Source: Brotaphodocola faecis (GTDB taxonomy: Bacteria > Bacillota > Clostridia > Lachnospirales > Lachnospiraceae). From it: a stretch of 64,000 nt of DNA. The stretch is from assembly GCF_040096075.1 (NCBI RefSeq), contig NZ_JBBMFJ010000004.1, forward strand, positions 78,733 to 142,732, written 5' to 3'. The position numbers and the translations under genes were made by a program. Under the pieces are notes generated by a model. The model had not been told where the DNA came from and ran no database searches. It was given only the letters and a program-made list of their open reading frames with translations. The stretch's first letter is position 1, and each line of letters begins with the position of its first letter. Positions 8,121-16,280 of this stretch are shown in pieces.

Positions 8121-9341
8121 ATGAAGAAAAAACTGGTTAGTTTTGGTATGGCAGCTATGATGGCAGCATCCTTAGCAGCATGTGGCGGCAGCAAGCCGGC
8201 AGAGACTACCGCAGCAGCAGGAGACGCTGAGACCACTGCAGCAGCAGAGGGCGCAGAGACTGAGGCAGCAGCAGGCGCAGAAGGCGGCACCTTAAAGGTA
8301 GGCGTAATCGGACCGTTAACCGGTGCAGGCGCAGCTTACGGCAACGCAGTTGCAAACGGCGCAGAGCTGGCAGCAAAGGAGATCAACGAGGCTGGCGGCA
8401 TCAACGGCATGAACGTTGAGGTTAAGGCTGAGGATGATGAGAATGACCCGGAGAAATCCATCAACGCATACAATACCTTAAAAGACTGGGGTATGCAGGT
8501 ATTAGACGGACCGACCACTTCCAAGCCGTGTATCGCTGTAGGCGCAGAGGCAGAGTCTGACAATATGTTCCTGATCACTCCGTCCGGTTCCGCAGTTGAG
8601 TGCGTAGCAACTGATAACGCATTCCGCGTATGCTTTGCAGACCCGGATCAGGGTACCGCTTCCGCTAAGTACATTGGCGAGAACAAGATGGCTACCAAGA
8701 TCGCAATCATCTACGACAGCTCTACCGAGTATTCTTCCGGTATCCGTGAGGCATTTGTTGCAGAGGCAGCAAACCAGGGCCTGGAGATCGTAGCTGACGA
8801 GGCATTTACCGCAGACAGCAACACCGATTTCTCTGTACAGCTTGACAAGGCAAAAGACGCTGGCGCAGAGCTGGTATTCCTTCCGATCTACTATCAGGAG
8901 GCTTCCATCATCTTAAAGCAGGCACATGATAAAGAGTTCGCACCGATCTTCTTCGGCTGTGACGGTATGGATGGTATCCTTTCCGTAGAGAACTTTGATA
9001 CTTCCCTGGCAGAGGGTCTGATGCTCTTAACTCCGTTCTCCACCACTGAGGAGAGCAGTAAGGCATTCACCGAGGCTTATGTAGCAGCTTACGGCATTGA
9101 GCCGAACCAGTTCGCAGCAGATTCCTACGATGCAGTTTATGCAATCAAGGCAGCTGCTGAGAAGGCAGGCGTTACCGCCGATATGAGCGCTTCTGATATC
9201 TGCGACGCATTAAAGCCGGCTATGACCGAGATCTCTATTGATGGTCTGACTGGTTCCGACATGGTTTGGAACGCAAACGGCGAGCCGAACAAAGCACCGA
9301 AGGCTGTTAAGATCGTAAACGGCGAGTACGAGATGCAGTAA
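8121..9341 (+). CDS. livJ: Branched-chain amino acid ABC transporter, substrate-binding lipoprotein
   Basis: This is the extracellular binding protein for Leu/Ile/Val-type substrates (406 residues, Leu/Ile/Val-binding fold, Peripla_BP_6 type). A lipoprotein signal peptide ends with SLAAC, so Cys21 is the lipid anchor. An Ala/Glu/Thr-rich linker follows to about residue 55, and the binding domain starts at LKVGVIGPLTGAGAAYG. The closest substrate within the family cannot be told from sequence. The gene has its own promoter and leader hairpin, and a terminator separates it from livH, so the binding protein can be made in excess of the membrane parts. It has a marked preference for GCA and GAG codons, as expected for a highly expressed gene here. 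Confidence 0.94.
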   Translation: MKKKLVSFGMAAMMAASLAACGGSKPAETTAAAGDAETTAAAEGAETEAAAGAEGGTLKVGVIGPLTGAGAAYGNAVANGAELAAKEINEAGGINGMNVEVKAEDDENDPEKSINAYNTLKDWGMQVLDGPTTSKPCIAVGAEAESDNMFLITPSGSAVECVATDNAFRVCFADPDQGTASAKYIGENKMATKIAIIYDSSTEYSSGIREAFVAEAANQGLEIVADEAFTADSNTDFSVQLDKAKDAGAELVFLPIYYQEASIILKQAHDKEFAPIFFGCDGMDGILSVENFDTSLAEGLMLLTPFSTTEESSKAFTEAYVAAYGIEPNQFAADSYDAVYAIKAAAEKAGVTADMSASDICDALKPAMTEISIDGLTGSDMVWNANGEPNKAPKAVKIVNGEYEMQ

Positions 9342-9370
9342 TTTTTCTGAACAGATAAATGATACATCCG

Positions 9371-9405
9371 AAAGGGGATCGTCCATTGGACGGTCTCCTT
9401 TTTTA
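9371..9405 (+). terminator. Terminator after livJ
   Basis: GGGGATCGTCC pairs with GGACGGTCTCC (with G-U pairs) around ATT and is followed by a run of six T. Confidence 0.85.
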
Positions 9406-9515
9406 GCTTTTCGGGAATTTGCTTCCATCTGGACAGTTCGTCATATGCGTCAAGAACGACATGAGAAAAGTGTCTTTCCTGTACGGACAAATGGTGCGTA
9501 TTCGCGAACTTCTGC

Positions 9516-9544
9516 TTGAACTTCAAATATGACTATGCTATAAT
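9516..9544 (+). promoter_or_regulatory. livHMGF promoter
   Basis: TTGAAC (9516-9521) and TATAAT (9539-9544) are 17 bp apart; TGC directly before the -10 box gives an extended -10 element. It lies 48 bp before the livH start. Confidence 0.8.
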
Positions 9545-9592
9545 TCCAGTTATGTTTTATTTCTATAGAAAAAGTAAAGAGGTGGTAGGTAC

Positions 9593-10474
9593 ATGAGTTT
9601 TCTGTCTTATTTGATTAACGGAATCAGCCTGGGCAGTGTTTACGCGATCATTGCACTGGGCTACACCATGGTTTACGGCATCGCAAGAATGCTGAACTTT
9701 GCTCATGGTGATATCATTATGGTAGGCGGCTTCGTCATTTTTACCATGGTAAGTACCCTGGGACTCCCGCCGATGGTGGGTGTTCTGGTGGCAGTCATCG
9801 CCTGTACGGTGCTTGGCGTTGTGATCGAGCGTGTGGCTTACAAGCCGCTGCGAGGCGCATCTTCCCTGGCCGTTCTGATCACGGCCATCGGTGTCAGCTA
9901 TCTGCTGCAGAACGTGGCACTGCTGATCTTTGGTTCCAACGCACGTCAGTTCACATCCGTTGTGAACGTGCCGAGTTTAAAGCTGGCAGACGGCGCACTG
10001 TCCATTTCCGGTGTTACCCTGGTTACGATCATTACCTGTATCGTGATCATGGTGGCTTTAACAACCTTTATCAACAAGACCAAGGTTGGCCAGGCTATGC
10101 TGGCTGTATCGGAAGATACCGGTGCGGCTACCCTGATGGGCATTAACGTTAACAGCACGATTGCTATTACCTTCGCGATCGGTTCCGCCCTGGCTGCAAT
10201 TGCAGGTGCGCTGTTATGTTCCGCTTATCCGTCTCTGACTCCGTACACCGGTTCCATGCCGGGTATCAAGGCTTTCGTGGCAGCTGTATTCGGCGGCATC
10301 GGCTCCATTCCGGGTGCCCTCATCGGAGGCGTACTCCTTGGCGTGATCGAGAACCTTTCCAAGGCATATATTTCTTCCCAGCTTTCTGACGCCATTGTAT
10401 TTGCAGTGCTGATCGTCGTACTTCTGGTGCGCCCGACCGGAATTCTGGGCAAAAAGATTACGGAGAAAGTGTAG
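9593..10474 (+). CDS. livH: Branched-chain amino acid ABC transporter permease LivH
   Basis: LivH is one of the two inner-membrane permease subunits of the LIV system (293 residues, about eight hydrophobic helices). The conserved YTMVYGIARMLNFAHGD segment near the N-terminus is diagnostic, and the cytoplasmic coupling region with GGIGSIPGALIGG sits near the C-terminus. The ATG has AAGAGGTGG before it. The stop codon directly abuts the livM start. It forms the membrane channel together with LivM and is powered by LivG and LivF. Confidence 0.95.
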   Translation: MSFLSYLINGISLGSVYAIIALGYTMVYGIARMLNFAHGDIIMVGGFVIFTMVSTLGLPPMVGVLVAVIACTVLGVVIERVAYKPLRGASSLAVLITAIGVSYLLQNVALLIFGSNARQFTSVVNVPSLKLADGALSISGVTLVTIITCIVIMVALTTFINKTKVGQAMLAVSEDTGAATLMGINVNSTIAITFAIGSALAAIAGALLCSAYPSLTPYTGSMPGIKAFVAAVFGGIGSIPGALIGGVLLGVIENLSKAYISSQLSDAIVFAVLIVVLLVRPTGILGKKITEKV

Positions 10475-11548
10475 GTGAACGGAATGAAAAAGAACAAAGT
10501 ATTAATCCAGAACAGCATCACTTACGCGATCGTAATTGCCTGCTGGATCCTGGTACAGATTCTGGGAGCGACCGGACATATGACCAGCCTGTTAAAGGGA
10601 CTTCTGGTTCCGCTGTGTATCTATGTGATCCTGGCTGTCTCCTTAAACTTAACAGTTGGTATTCTGGGTGAGTTAAGCCTGGGGCATGCCGGTTTCATGT
10701 GCGTGGGCGCATTTACCGGTGCGTTTTTCACCAAGTGCATGGAGAACGCAATCCCGTCTGTCGGTATGCGTTTCTTCCTGGCTCTGATCATTGGAGCAGC
10801 AGTAGCAGGTGTGTTCGGTATCATCATCGGCATTCCGGTACTGCGCTTAAAAGGTGACTACCTGGCTATCGTAACTCTGGCGTTCGGTGAGATCATCAAG
10901 AACCTCATTAATGTTATGTATGTGGGCCTGGATTCCAACGGATTTCATTTTTCCATCAAGGATACCACATCCCTTGGCATGGGCGCAGATGGTGTTGTCA
11001 TCATCAAGGGTGCCCAGGGTATTACCGGTACTCCGAAGGCGGCAACCTTCACCGTGGGTATCATCCTGGTGCTGATCACCCTGTTTATCGTATTAAACCT
11101 GATCAATTCCCGCACCGGACGTGCCATCATGTCCATCCGTGACAACCGTATTGCTGCAGAGTCCGTGGGAATCAACATTACCAAGTACAAACTGATGGCA
11201 TTTGCCATTTCCGCAGCCCTGGCTGGTGTTGCAGGCGTTCTGTATGCCCACAACTTATCCTCCCTGGCAGCAACCCCGAAGAACTTCGGTTACAACATGT
11301 CCATCATGATCCTGGTATTCGTCGTACTGGGTGGCCTGGGCAACATTCGCGGCTCCATGATTGCGGCTATCATCCTGACCATGCTTCCGGAGCTCTTACG
11401 CGGTCTGAACGATTACCGTATGCTGATCTACGCAGTAGTCCTGATTGTCATGATGATCTTCAACTCCAGTCCGAAGGCTATTGAGATGAGATCTGTCTTC
11501 CTGGACCGCATTAAGAAGAATAAGAAATCTGCAAAGGAGGCTGCATAA
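10475..11548 (+). CDS. livM: Branched-chain amino acid ABC transporter permease LivM
   Basis: LivM is the second membrane permease (357 residues). The signature LTVGILGELSLGHAGFM is present, as is the GGLGNIRGSMIAA coupling segment. The GTG at 10475 follows the livH stop with no gap and has GGAG 9 bp before it. An in-frame ATG at 10484 with AGGTG before it is an equally acceptable start and would shorten the protein by three residues. The C-terminus is basic (DRIKKNKKSAKEAA), which is typical for a cytoplasmic tail. Confidence 0.95.
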   Translation: MNGMKKNKVLIQNSITYAIVIACWILVQILGATGHMTSLLKGLLVPLCIYVILAVSLNLTVGILGELSLGHAGFMCVGAFTGAFFTKCMENAIPSVGMRFFLALIIGAAVAGVFGIIIGIPVLRLKGDYLAIVTLAFGEIIKNLINVMYVGLDSNGFHFSIKDTTSLGMGADGVVIIKGAQGITGTPKAATFTVGIILVLITLFIVLNLINSRTGRAIMSIRDNRIAAESVGINITKYKLMAFAISAALAGVAGVLYAHNLSSLAATPKNFGYNMSIMILVFVVLGGLGNIRGSMIAAIILTMLPELLRGLNDYRMLIYAVVLIVMMIFNSSPKAIEMRSVFLDRIKKNKKSAKEAA

Positions 11549-11549
11549 T

Positions 11550-12308
11550 ATGGCTATGCTGGAAGTAAAAAATATCGGCATCTCATTCGGCGGATTAAAG
11601 GCAGTTGACAACTTCAGCCTGACCATCGAAAAGGGACAGCTTTACGGCCTCATCGGACCGAATGGCGCAGGTAAGACCACCATCTTCAATCTGCTGACCG
11701 GTGTCTACAAGGCAGATCACGGTGCCATCTCCCTGGACGGCAAGGAGCTGACCGGAAAGAGCACCATCGAGATTAATCAGGCAGGTATTGCAAGAACCTT
11801 CCAGAACATTCGTCTGTTCAAGGACTTGAGCGTTCTGGATAACGTAAAGGTTGGCCTGCACAACCATCATCCGTATTCCACCATCGAGGGTATTTTCCGT
11901 CTGCCACGTTATTATAAGGTAGAGAAGGAGATGAATGCCCGTGCTATGGAACTGTTAAAGGTCTTCGACCTGGACAAGGAGTGCGATTACAAGGCATCCA
12001 ACCTTCCTTATGGTAAGCAGAGAAAGCTGGAGATTGCCCGTGCCCTTGCAACGGACCCGAAGCTTCTCCTTCTGGACGAGCCGGCAGCCGGCATGAACCC
12101 GAACGAGACCGCAGAGCTGATGGATACCATCCGTTTCGTGCGTGATCACTTCGATATGACTGTGCTTTTGATCGAGCATGATATGAAGCTGGTTTCCGGT
12201 ATCTGCGAAAAAGTGACTGTTTTAAACTTCGGTCAGGTGCTGACCCAGGGCGAGACATCAGAAGTACTGAACGATAAGCGCGTTATCACCGCTTATCTTG
12301 GAGAGTAG
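11550..12308 (+). CDS. livG: Branched-chain amino acid ABC transporter ATPase LivG
   Basis: LivG is the larger of the two ATP-binding subunits (252 residues). Walker A is GPNGAGKTT, the Walker B region reads LLLLDEPAAGMNP, and the H-loop is LLIEHDMKLV. The usual LSGGQ signature is LPYGKQRKLEIARAL, the form typical of LivG proteins. AAAGGAGGC lies at the end of livM, and the ATG follows the livM stop by one base. It pairs with LivF to hydrolyse ATP for uptake. Confidence 0.96.
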   Translation: MAMLEVKNIGISFGGLKAVDNFSLTIEKGQLYGLIGPNGAGKTTIFNLLTGVYKADHGAISLDGKELTGKSTIEINQAGIARTFQNIRLFKDLSVLDNVKVGLHNHHPYSTIEGIFRLPRYYKVEKEMNARAMELLKVFDLDKECDYKASNLPYGKQRKLEIARALATDPKLLLLDEPAAGMNPNETAELMDTIRFVRDHFDMTVLLIEHDMKLVSGICEKVTVLNFGQVLTQGETSEVLNDKRVITAYLGE

Positions 12309-12320
12309 GAGGTTAGAGCG

Positions 12321-13031
12321 ATGGCAATACTTGAGGTAAAAGGCCTGGAAGTTTACTATGGTGTCATTCAGGCAATCAAGGGAATCTCTTTTGAGGTAAA
12401 CCAGGGGGAAATCATCGCCCTGATCGGAGCGAATGGTGCAGGCAAGACCACTACGCTGCAGACCATCACCGGTCTGATCCCTTCCAAGGCGGGCACCATT
12501 ACCTATGAGGGAAAAGATATCACAAAAATTCCGGGCTACAAGCTGGTTGGCATGGGAATTGCCCATGTGCCGGAGGGACGCCGCGTATTCGCAGAGCTGT
12601 CCGTTCTGCAGAACTTAAAGCTGGGCGCTTATACCCGAAACGACAAAAATGAGATGGATGAGACGCTGAAAATGGTTTACGAGCGTTTCCCGCGTCTGGA
12701 AGAGCGTAAGAACCAGATGGCCGGTACGCTTTCCGGTGGTGAGCAGCAGATGCTGGCTATGGGCCGCGCGCTGATGTCCCATCCGAAGCTGATCGTTATG
12801 GACGAGCCGTCTATGGGTCTGTCTCCACTGTATGTAAACGAGATCTTTGACATCATTCAGAAGATCAATGCAGACGGAGTAACCGTGCTTCTGGTTGAGC
12901 AGAACGCGAAGAAAGCCCTTTCCATTGCGAACCGTGCTTACGTTCTGGAGACCGGTAAGATTGCCCTCAGCGGCGACGCAAAAGAGCTCATGAACGATGA
13001 TTCCGTTAAGAAGGCATATCTGAGCGAGTAA
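12321..13031 (+). CDS. livF: Branched-chain amino acid ABC transporter ATPase LivF
   Basis: LivF is the second ATP-binding subunit (236 residues). Walker A is GANGAGKTT, the signature is LSGGEQQMLAMGRALM, Walker B is LIVMDEPSMGLSP and the H-loop region is LLVEQNAKKAL; the Gln at the H position (EQN) is usual for LivF. TAGGAGG precedes the ATG, 12 bp after the livG stop. It is the last gene of the transporter operon and is followed by a strong terminator. Confidence 0.96.
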   Translation: MAILEVKGLEVYYGVIQAIKGISFEVNQGEIIALIGANGAGKTTTLQTITGLIPSKAGTITYEGKDITKIPGYKLVGMGIAHVPEGRRVFAELSVLQNLKLGAYTRNDKNEMDETLKMVYERFPRLEERKNQMAGTLSGGEQQMLAMGRALMSHPKLIVMDEPSMGLSPLYVNEIFDIIQKINADGVTVLLVEQNAKKALSIANRAYVLETGKIALSGDAKELMNDDSVKKAYLSE

Positions 13032-13140
13032 AGACAGGTACAGTTTTGTTTGCATTGTGCGAAACGCCGGGAAAAGCAAAACAGATGACGCAGTTTGACA
13101 AAAAGCGAGAATTTGTTTCAAAATTTAAAAGTGTCTGAAA

Positions 13141-13193
13141 ATACCACAAAAAGGAGCGGAAAGTCCTAGACTTTTCGCTCCTTTTTGTGGTAT
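13141..13193. terminator. Strong bidirectional terminator after livF
   Basis: The 25-base arms at 13141-13165 and 13169-13193 pair at 24 of 25 positions (the other is G-U) around a 3-base loop. The arms contain AAAAAGGAGCG and CGCTCCTTTTT, giving an A run before and a T run inside the 3' arm. Confidence 0.85.
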
Positions 13194-13258
13194 TATTTAG
13201 GCAAAGTAATCGGGTGTGGGGACCCGTTACGCGAAGACTATATGAAGGAGGATTTACT

Positions 13259-14494
13259 ATGAAGGGCAATGTAATCGTTGGACAGTCCGGAGGACCGACT
13301 GCCGTCATCAATTCCAGTCTTGCAGGTGTGTACCGTACGGCAGTTGACCGCGGAGCGAAAAAGGTATACGGAATGCTTTACGGAATCCAGGGACTTCTGG
13401 ATGAGCAGTATGTGGATCTTTCCAAGTACATCCGGAGTGATCTGGATGTGGAAATCTTAAAGCGTACACCATCTGCATTCCTTGGCACCTGCCGCTACAA
13501 ACTGCCGGATATCCACGAGAATCAGGAAATCTATGTAAAGATTTTTGAGATCTTAAATAAGCTGAACATCGAATGCTTTATTTACATTGGCGGAAATGAT
13601 TCCATGGACACCATCAAAAAGCTGTCGGATTACGCGATCCTGACGGGGCAGTCCCAGAAGTTTGTCGGTGTTCCGAAGACCATTGACAACGACCTGGCCC
13701 TGACTGACCATACACCGGGTTATGGAAGCGCAGCCAAATATATTGCGACCTCCACCAAGGAAGTAATCCGGGATGGCATCGGCTTCTCTTACAAAAAACA
13801 GCAGGTCATCATCATTGAGATCATGGGCCGCAATGCAGGATGGCTGACCGGCGCGGCTGCATTGTCCCGGGGGGAGGACTGCGACGGACCGGATCTCATC
13901 TATCTGCCGGAGCTGACCTTTGACATCGAAAAGTTTACCGCGAAGGTGCGAAAGCTTCTGGAAAAGAAGGATGTCGTTGTTGTGGCGGTTTCGGAAGGAA
14001 TCCGCATCAAGGATGGCCGTTATGTCAGCGAACTGGGAAGCGCGTCCGACTATGTAGACGCATTCGGACACAAGCAGCTGACCGGAACTGCAAGTTATCT
14101 GGCCAACGTGATCCATCGCGATATTGGCTGCAAGACCCGTGCCGTAGAATTTTCCACCTTACAGCGAAGCGCAGCTCATCTGGCATCCCGTGTGGATGTG
14201 AATGAGGCCTTCATGGTGGGCGGTGCCGCAGTAAAGGCAGCCGATGAGGGCGATTCCGGCAAGATGGTTGTCATTGACCGTGTATCCGATGATCCGTACC
14301 AGTGCGCGACCGGCATCTACGATGTACACAAGATCGCCAACGGCGAGAAGATGGTGCCGAGAGAATGGATCACCAAGGACGGTACTTATGTGACTGAAGA
14401 ATTTATTGATTATGTAAGGCCGTTGATCCAGGGTGATTCCCCGTCCGTCATGGTAGACGGCATCCCGCGCCACCTCTATATGGGAAAGAAGTAA
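13259..14494 (+). CDS. pfp: 6-phosphofructokinase, probably pyrophosphate-dependent
   Basis: This phosphofructokinase of 411 residues phosphorylates fructose 6-phosphate in glycolysis; the PPi-dependent type is reversible. Motifs that separate the types are readable: GGNDS at residues 111-115 (ATP enzymes have GGDGS) and PKTIDND at 139-145, whose Lys replaces the Gly of ATP-dependent enzymes. Both point to PPi as phosphoryl donor, though this is inference from residues. The start at 13259 is chosen because AAGGAGGA lies 6 bp before it; an open frame continues to 13187 through the terminator without a site. A small hairpin (CGGGT/ACCCG, 13211-13227) precedes the ribosome binding site. spoIVA follows. 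Confidence 0.93.
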   Translation: MKGNVIVGQSGGPTAVINSSLAGVYRTAVDRGAKKVYGMLYGIQGLLDEQYVDLSKYIRSDLDVEILKRTPSAFLGTCRYKLPDIHENQEIYVKIFEILNKLNIECFIYIGGNDSMDTIKKLSDYAILTGQSQKFVGVPKTIDNDLALTDHTPGYGSAAKYIATSTKEVIRDGIGFSYKKQQVIIIEIMGRNAGWLTGAAALSRGEDCDGPDLIYLPELTFDIEKFTAKVRKLLEKKDVVVVAVSEGIRIKDGRYVSELGSASDYVDAFGHKQLTGTASYLANVIHRDIGCKTRAVEFSTLQRSAAHLASRVDVNEAFMVGGAAVKAADEGDSGKMVVIDRVSDDPYQCATGIYDVHKIANGEKMVPREWITKDGTYVTEEFIDYVRPLIQGDSPSVMVDGIPRHLYMGKK

Positions 14495-14614
14495 TTTTGG
14501 TGATGCAGATAGCATGATTTTCGGACACTTCCGCATATATTTTAAACAGCAGGGACCGGCGACAGGTGCATTTTCGTCTGCCGGAACAGAGTCTGTTTTA
14601 GGGGGAGTGTCTAT

Positions 14615-16090
14615 ATGGAAGGGTACAGTGTATACCGGGATATTCAGGCAAGGACCGGAGGCGAGATTTATCTGGGGGTTGTGGGACCGGTGCGGACCGG
14701 AAAATCCACCTTCATCAAGCGGTTTATGGAGCAGATGGTGCTGCCTGGAATTACGGATGAACACCAGAAAAACCGCACCCGGGATGAACTGCCCCAGAGC
14801 GCGGCGGGCAAGACGATTATGACCACGGAACCCAAGTTTGTTCCCAAGGAAGCGGCCCGCATTGAACTGGGGGAGGATACCGCGGTGAAGGTGCGGCTGG
14901 TGGACTGTGTGGGATTTATGACGGAGGGTGCCAGCGGTCACATGGAAAATGAAAAGGAGCGGCTGGTAAAAACGCCCTGGTTTGAGGAGAGCATTCCCTT
15001 TACCATGGCGGCGGAAATCGGCACCCGCAAGGTAATCCGGGACCACTCCACCATTGGCCTTGTCGTCACCACGGACGGCTCTTTTGGAGAACTGGAGCGT
15101 CAGGCCTACATAAAACCAGAGGAAACGGCAGTCCGGGAGCTTCAGGAGATCGGAAAGCCGTTTCTGGTGCTTTTAAACTCCAGCCGCCCGTATTCCGAGG
15201 AGACCAGAAATCTGGCAAGGGAACTGGAGACAAAGTACGGTGTCTGTGTTATGCCGGTAAACTGTGAACAGTTAAAGGCCGGGGACATTTACCAGATCTT
15301 AAAGCAGGTTCTGTTTGAGTTCCCGGTAACGGAGGTGGATTTCCAGATCCCCAAATGGCTGGAGATTCTTCCGGCTTCCCACTGGCTCAAGCAGCAGGCC
15401 GTGAAGGCGGCCCGCAATGCCATGAGCCACATCCGAAGGATGAAAGATTTCAGGGATTCCTGGAAGGATGAGGAAGCGGAAGCCGTAAACAGTATGGAGA
15501 CCGGGCGGATGGATCTGTCAGATGGGAAGGTCACGGTGCGCATGCTGTTTGAGGATGGCTATTATTACCAGATCCTAAGTGATTTTTCCGGGCTGTCCAT
15601 TGCGGACGAATATCAGCTGATGCAGCAGCTAAAAGATCTTGCGGCGAAAAAGTCCGAGTATGACAAGATTCAGAACGCGGTGGAGCAGGTGCGGGCCAGA
15701 GGCTACGGCGTGGTGACGCCGGAACGCTCGGAGATCGTGCTGGATGAGCCGGTGGTGATCCGTCACGGGAACCGCTACGGGGTCAAGATGAAGGCGGAAG
15801 CGCCGTCCATCAACCTGATCCGGGCCCAGATCCAGACGGAAATTGCTCCCATCGTGGGAAGCGAGCAGCAGGCTCAGGATCTGATTGCCTATATGAAAGA
15901 CAACGCAAACCGGGAAGAGAATGGAATCTGGGAGACAAATATCTTCGGAAAATCCATAGAACAGATTGTGGAGGATGGGATTCAGGCCAAGGTAAGCCAG
16001 ATGACAGAGGAGTGCCAGGCAAAGCTTCAGGACGCGCTCCAGAAGATCATCAACGACAGCAACGGAGGCCTGATCTGCATCATTATCTAA
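14615..16090 (+). CDS. spoIVA: Stage IV sporulation protein A
   Basis: SpoIVA is the ATPase that polymerises on the forespore outer membrane as the base layer of the spore coat. The 491-residue length is that of the family, as is the opening YSVYRDIQARTGGEIYLGVV. Walker A is GPVRTGKST and a Walker B-type segment reads VRLVDCVGFM. The C-terminal region needed for membrane and SpoVM interaction ends in NSNGGLICIII. AGGGGGAG precedes the ATG. I could not find a convincing sigma-E promoter in the 120 bp upstream. Its presence indicates an endospore former. Confidence 0.97.
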   Translation: MEGYSVYRDIQARTGGEIYLGVVGPVRTGKSTFIKRFMEQMVLPGITDEHQKNRTRDELPQSAAGKTIMTTEPKFVPKEAARIELGEDTAVKVRLVDCVGFMTEGASGHMENEKERLVKTPWFEESIPFTMAAEIGTRKVIRDHSTIGLVVTTDGSFGELERQAYIKPEETAVRELQEIGKPFLVLLNSSRPYSEETRNLARELETKYGVCVMPVNCEQLKAGDIYQILKQVLFEFPVTEVDFQIPKWLEILPASHWLKQQAVKAARNAMSHIRRMKDFRDSWKDEEAEAVNSMETGRMDLSDGKVTVRMLFEDGYYYQILSDFSGLSIADEYQLMQQLKDLAAKKSEYDKIQNAVEQVRARGYGVVTPERSEIVLDEPVVIRHGNRYGVKMKAEAPSINLIRAQIQTEIAPIVGSEQQAQDLIAYMKDNANREENGIWETNIFGKSIEQIVEDGIQAKVSQMTEECQAKLQDALQKIINDSNGGLICIII

Positions 16091-16092
16091 CT

Positions 16093-16256
16093 GGCTTTTG
16101 TAAAATTGGCCACGGAACATTCCCATATCAGGTTGTACGCATCTCGAACAAGCATGTACGAATGTGGCGGATGAAATCCGACACAGGCGAACGTGTGTAA
16201 GTGGGAGCAAGCGAACAACGATATGGGAATGTGGAGTGGACAATTTTGCGAAAGCC
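16093..16256. repeat. 164-bp snap-back inverted repeat upstream of the beta-CASP gene
   Basis: The outer arms 16093-16129 and the matching end at 16220-16256 pair at 31 of 37 positions by eye; shared cores are CATTCCCATATC and CAAAATTG/AAAATTG types. Inside are smaller hairpins (CGGAT-GAA-ATCCG; ACAC...GTGT). No open reading frame of note and no clear flanking duplication were seen. It resembles a dispersed MITE-like repeat, but there is only one copy in this window. Confidence 0.65.
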
Positions 16257-16280
16257 CCGCATACAAAAGGAGGGTGCTTT

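Noticed and set aside
14495..14614. Sigma-E promoter before spoIVA
   Set aside because: An ATATT stretch is present, but no matching -10 element at the right distance was found.
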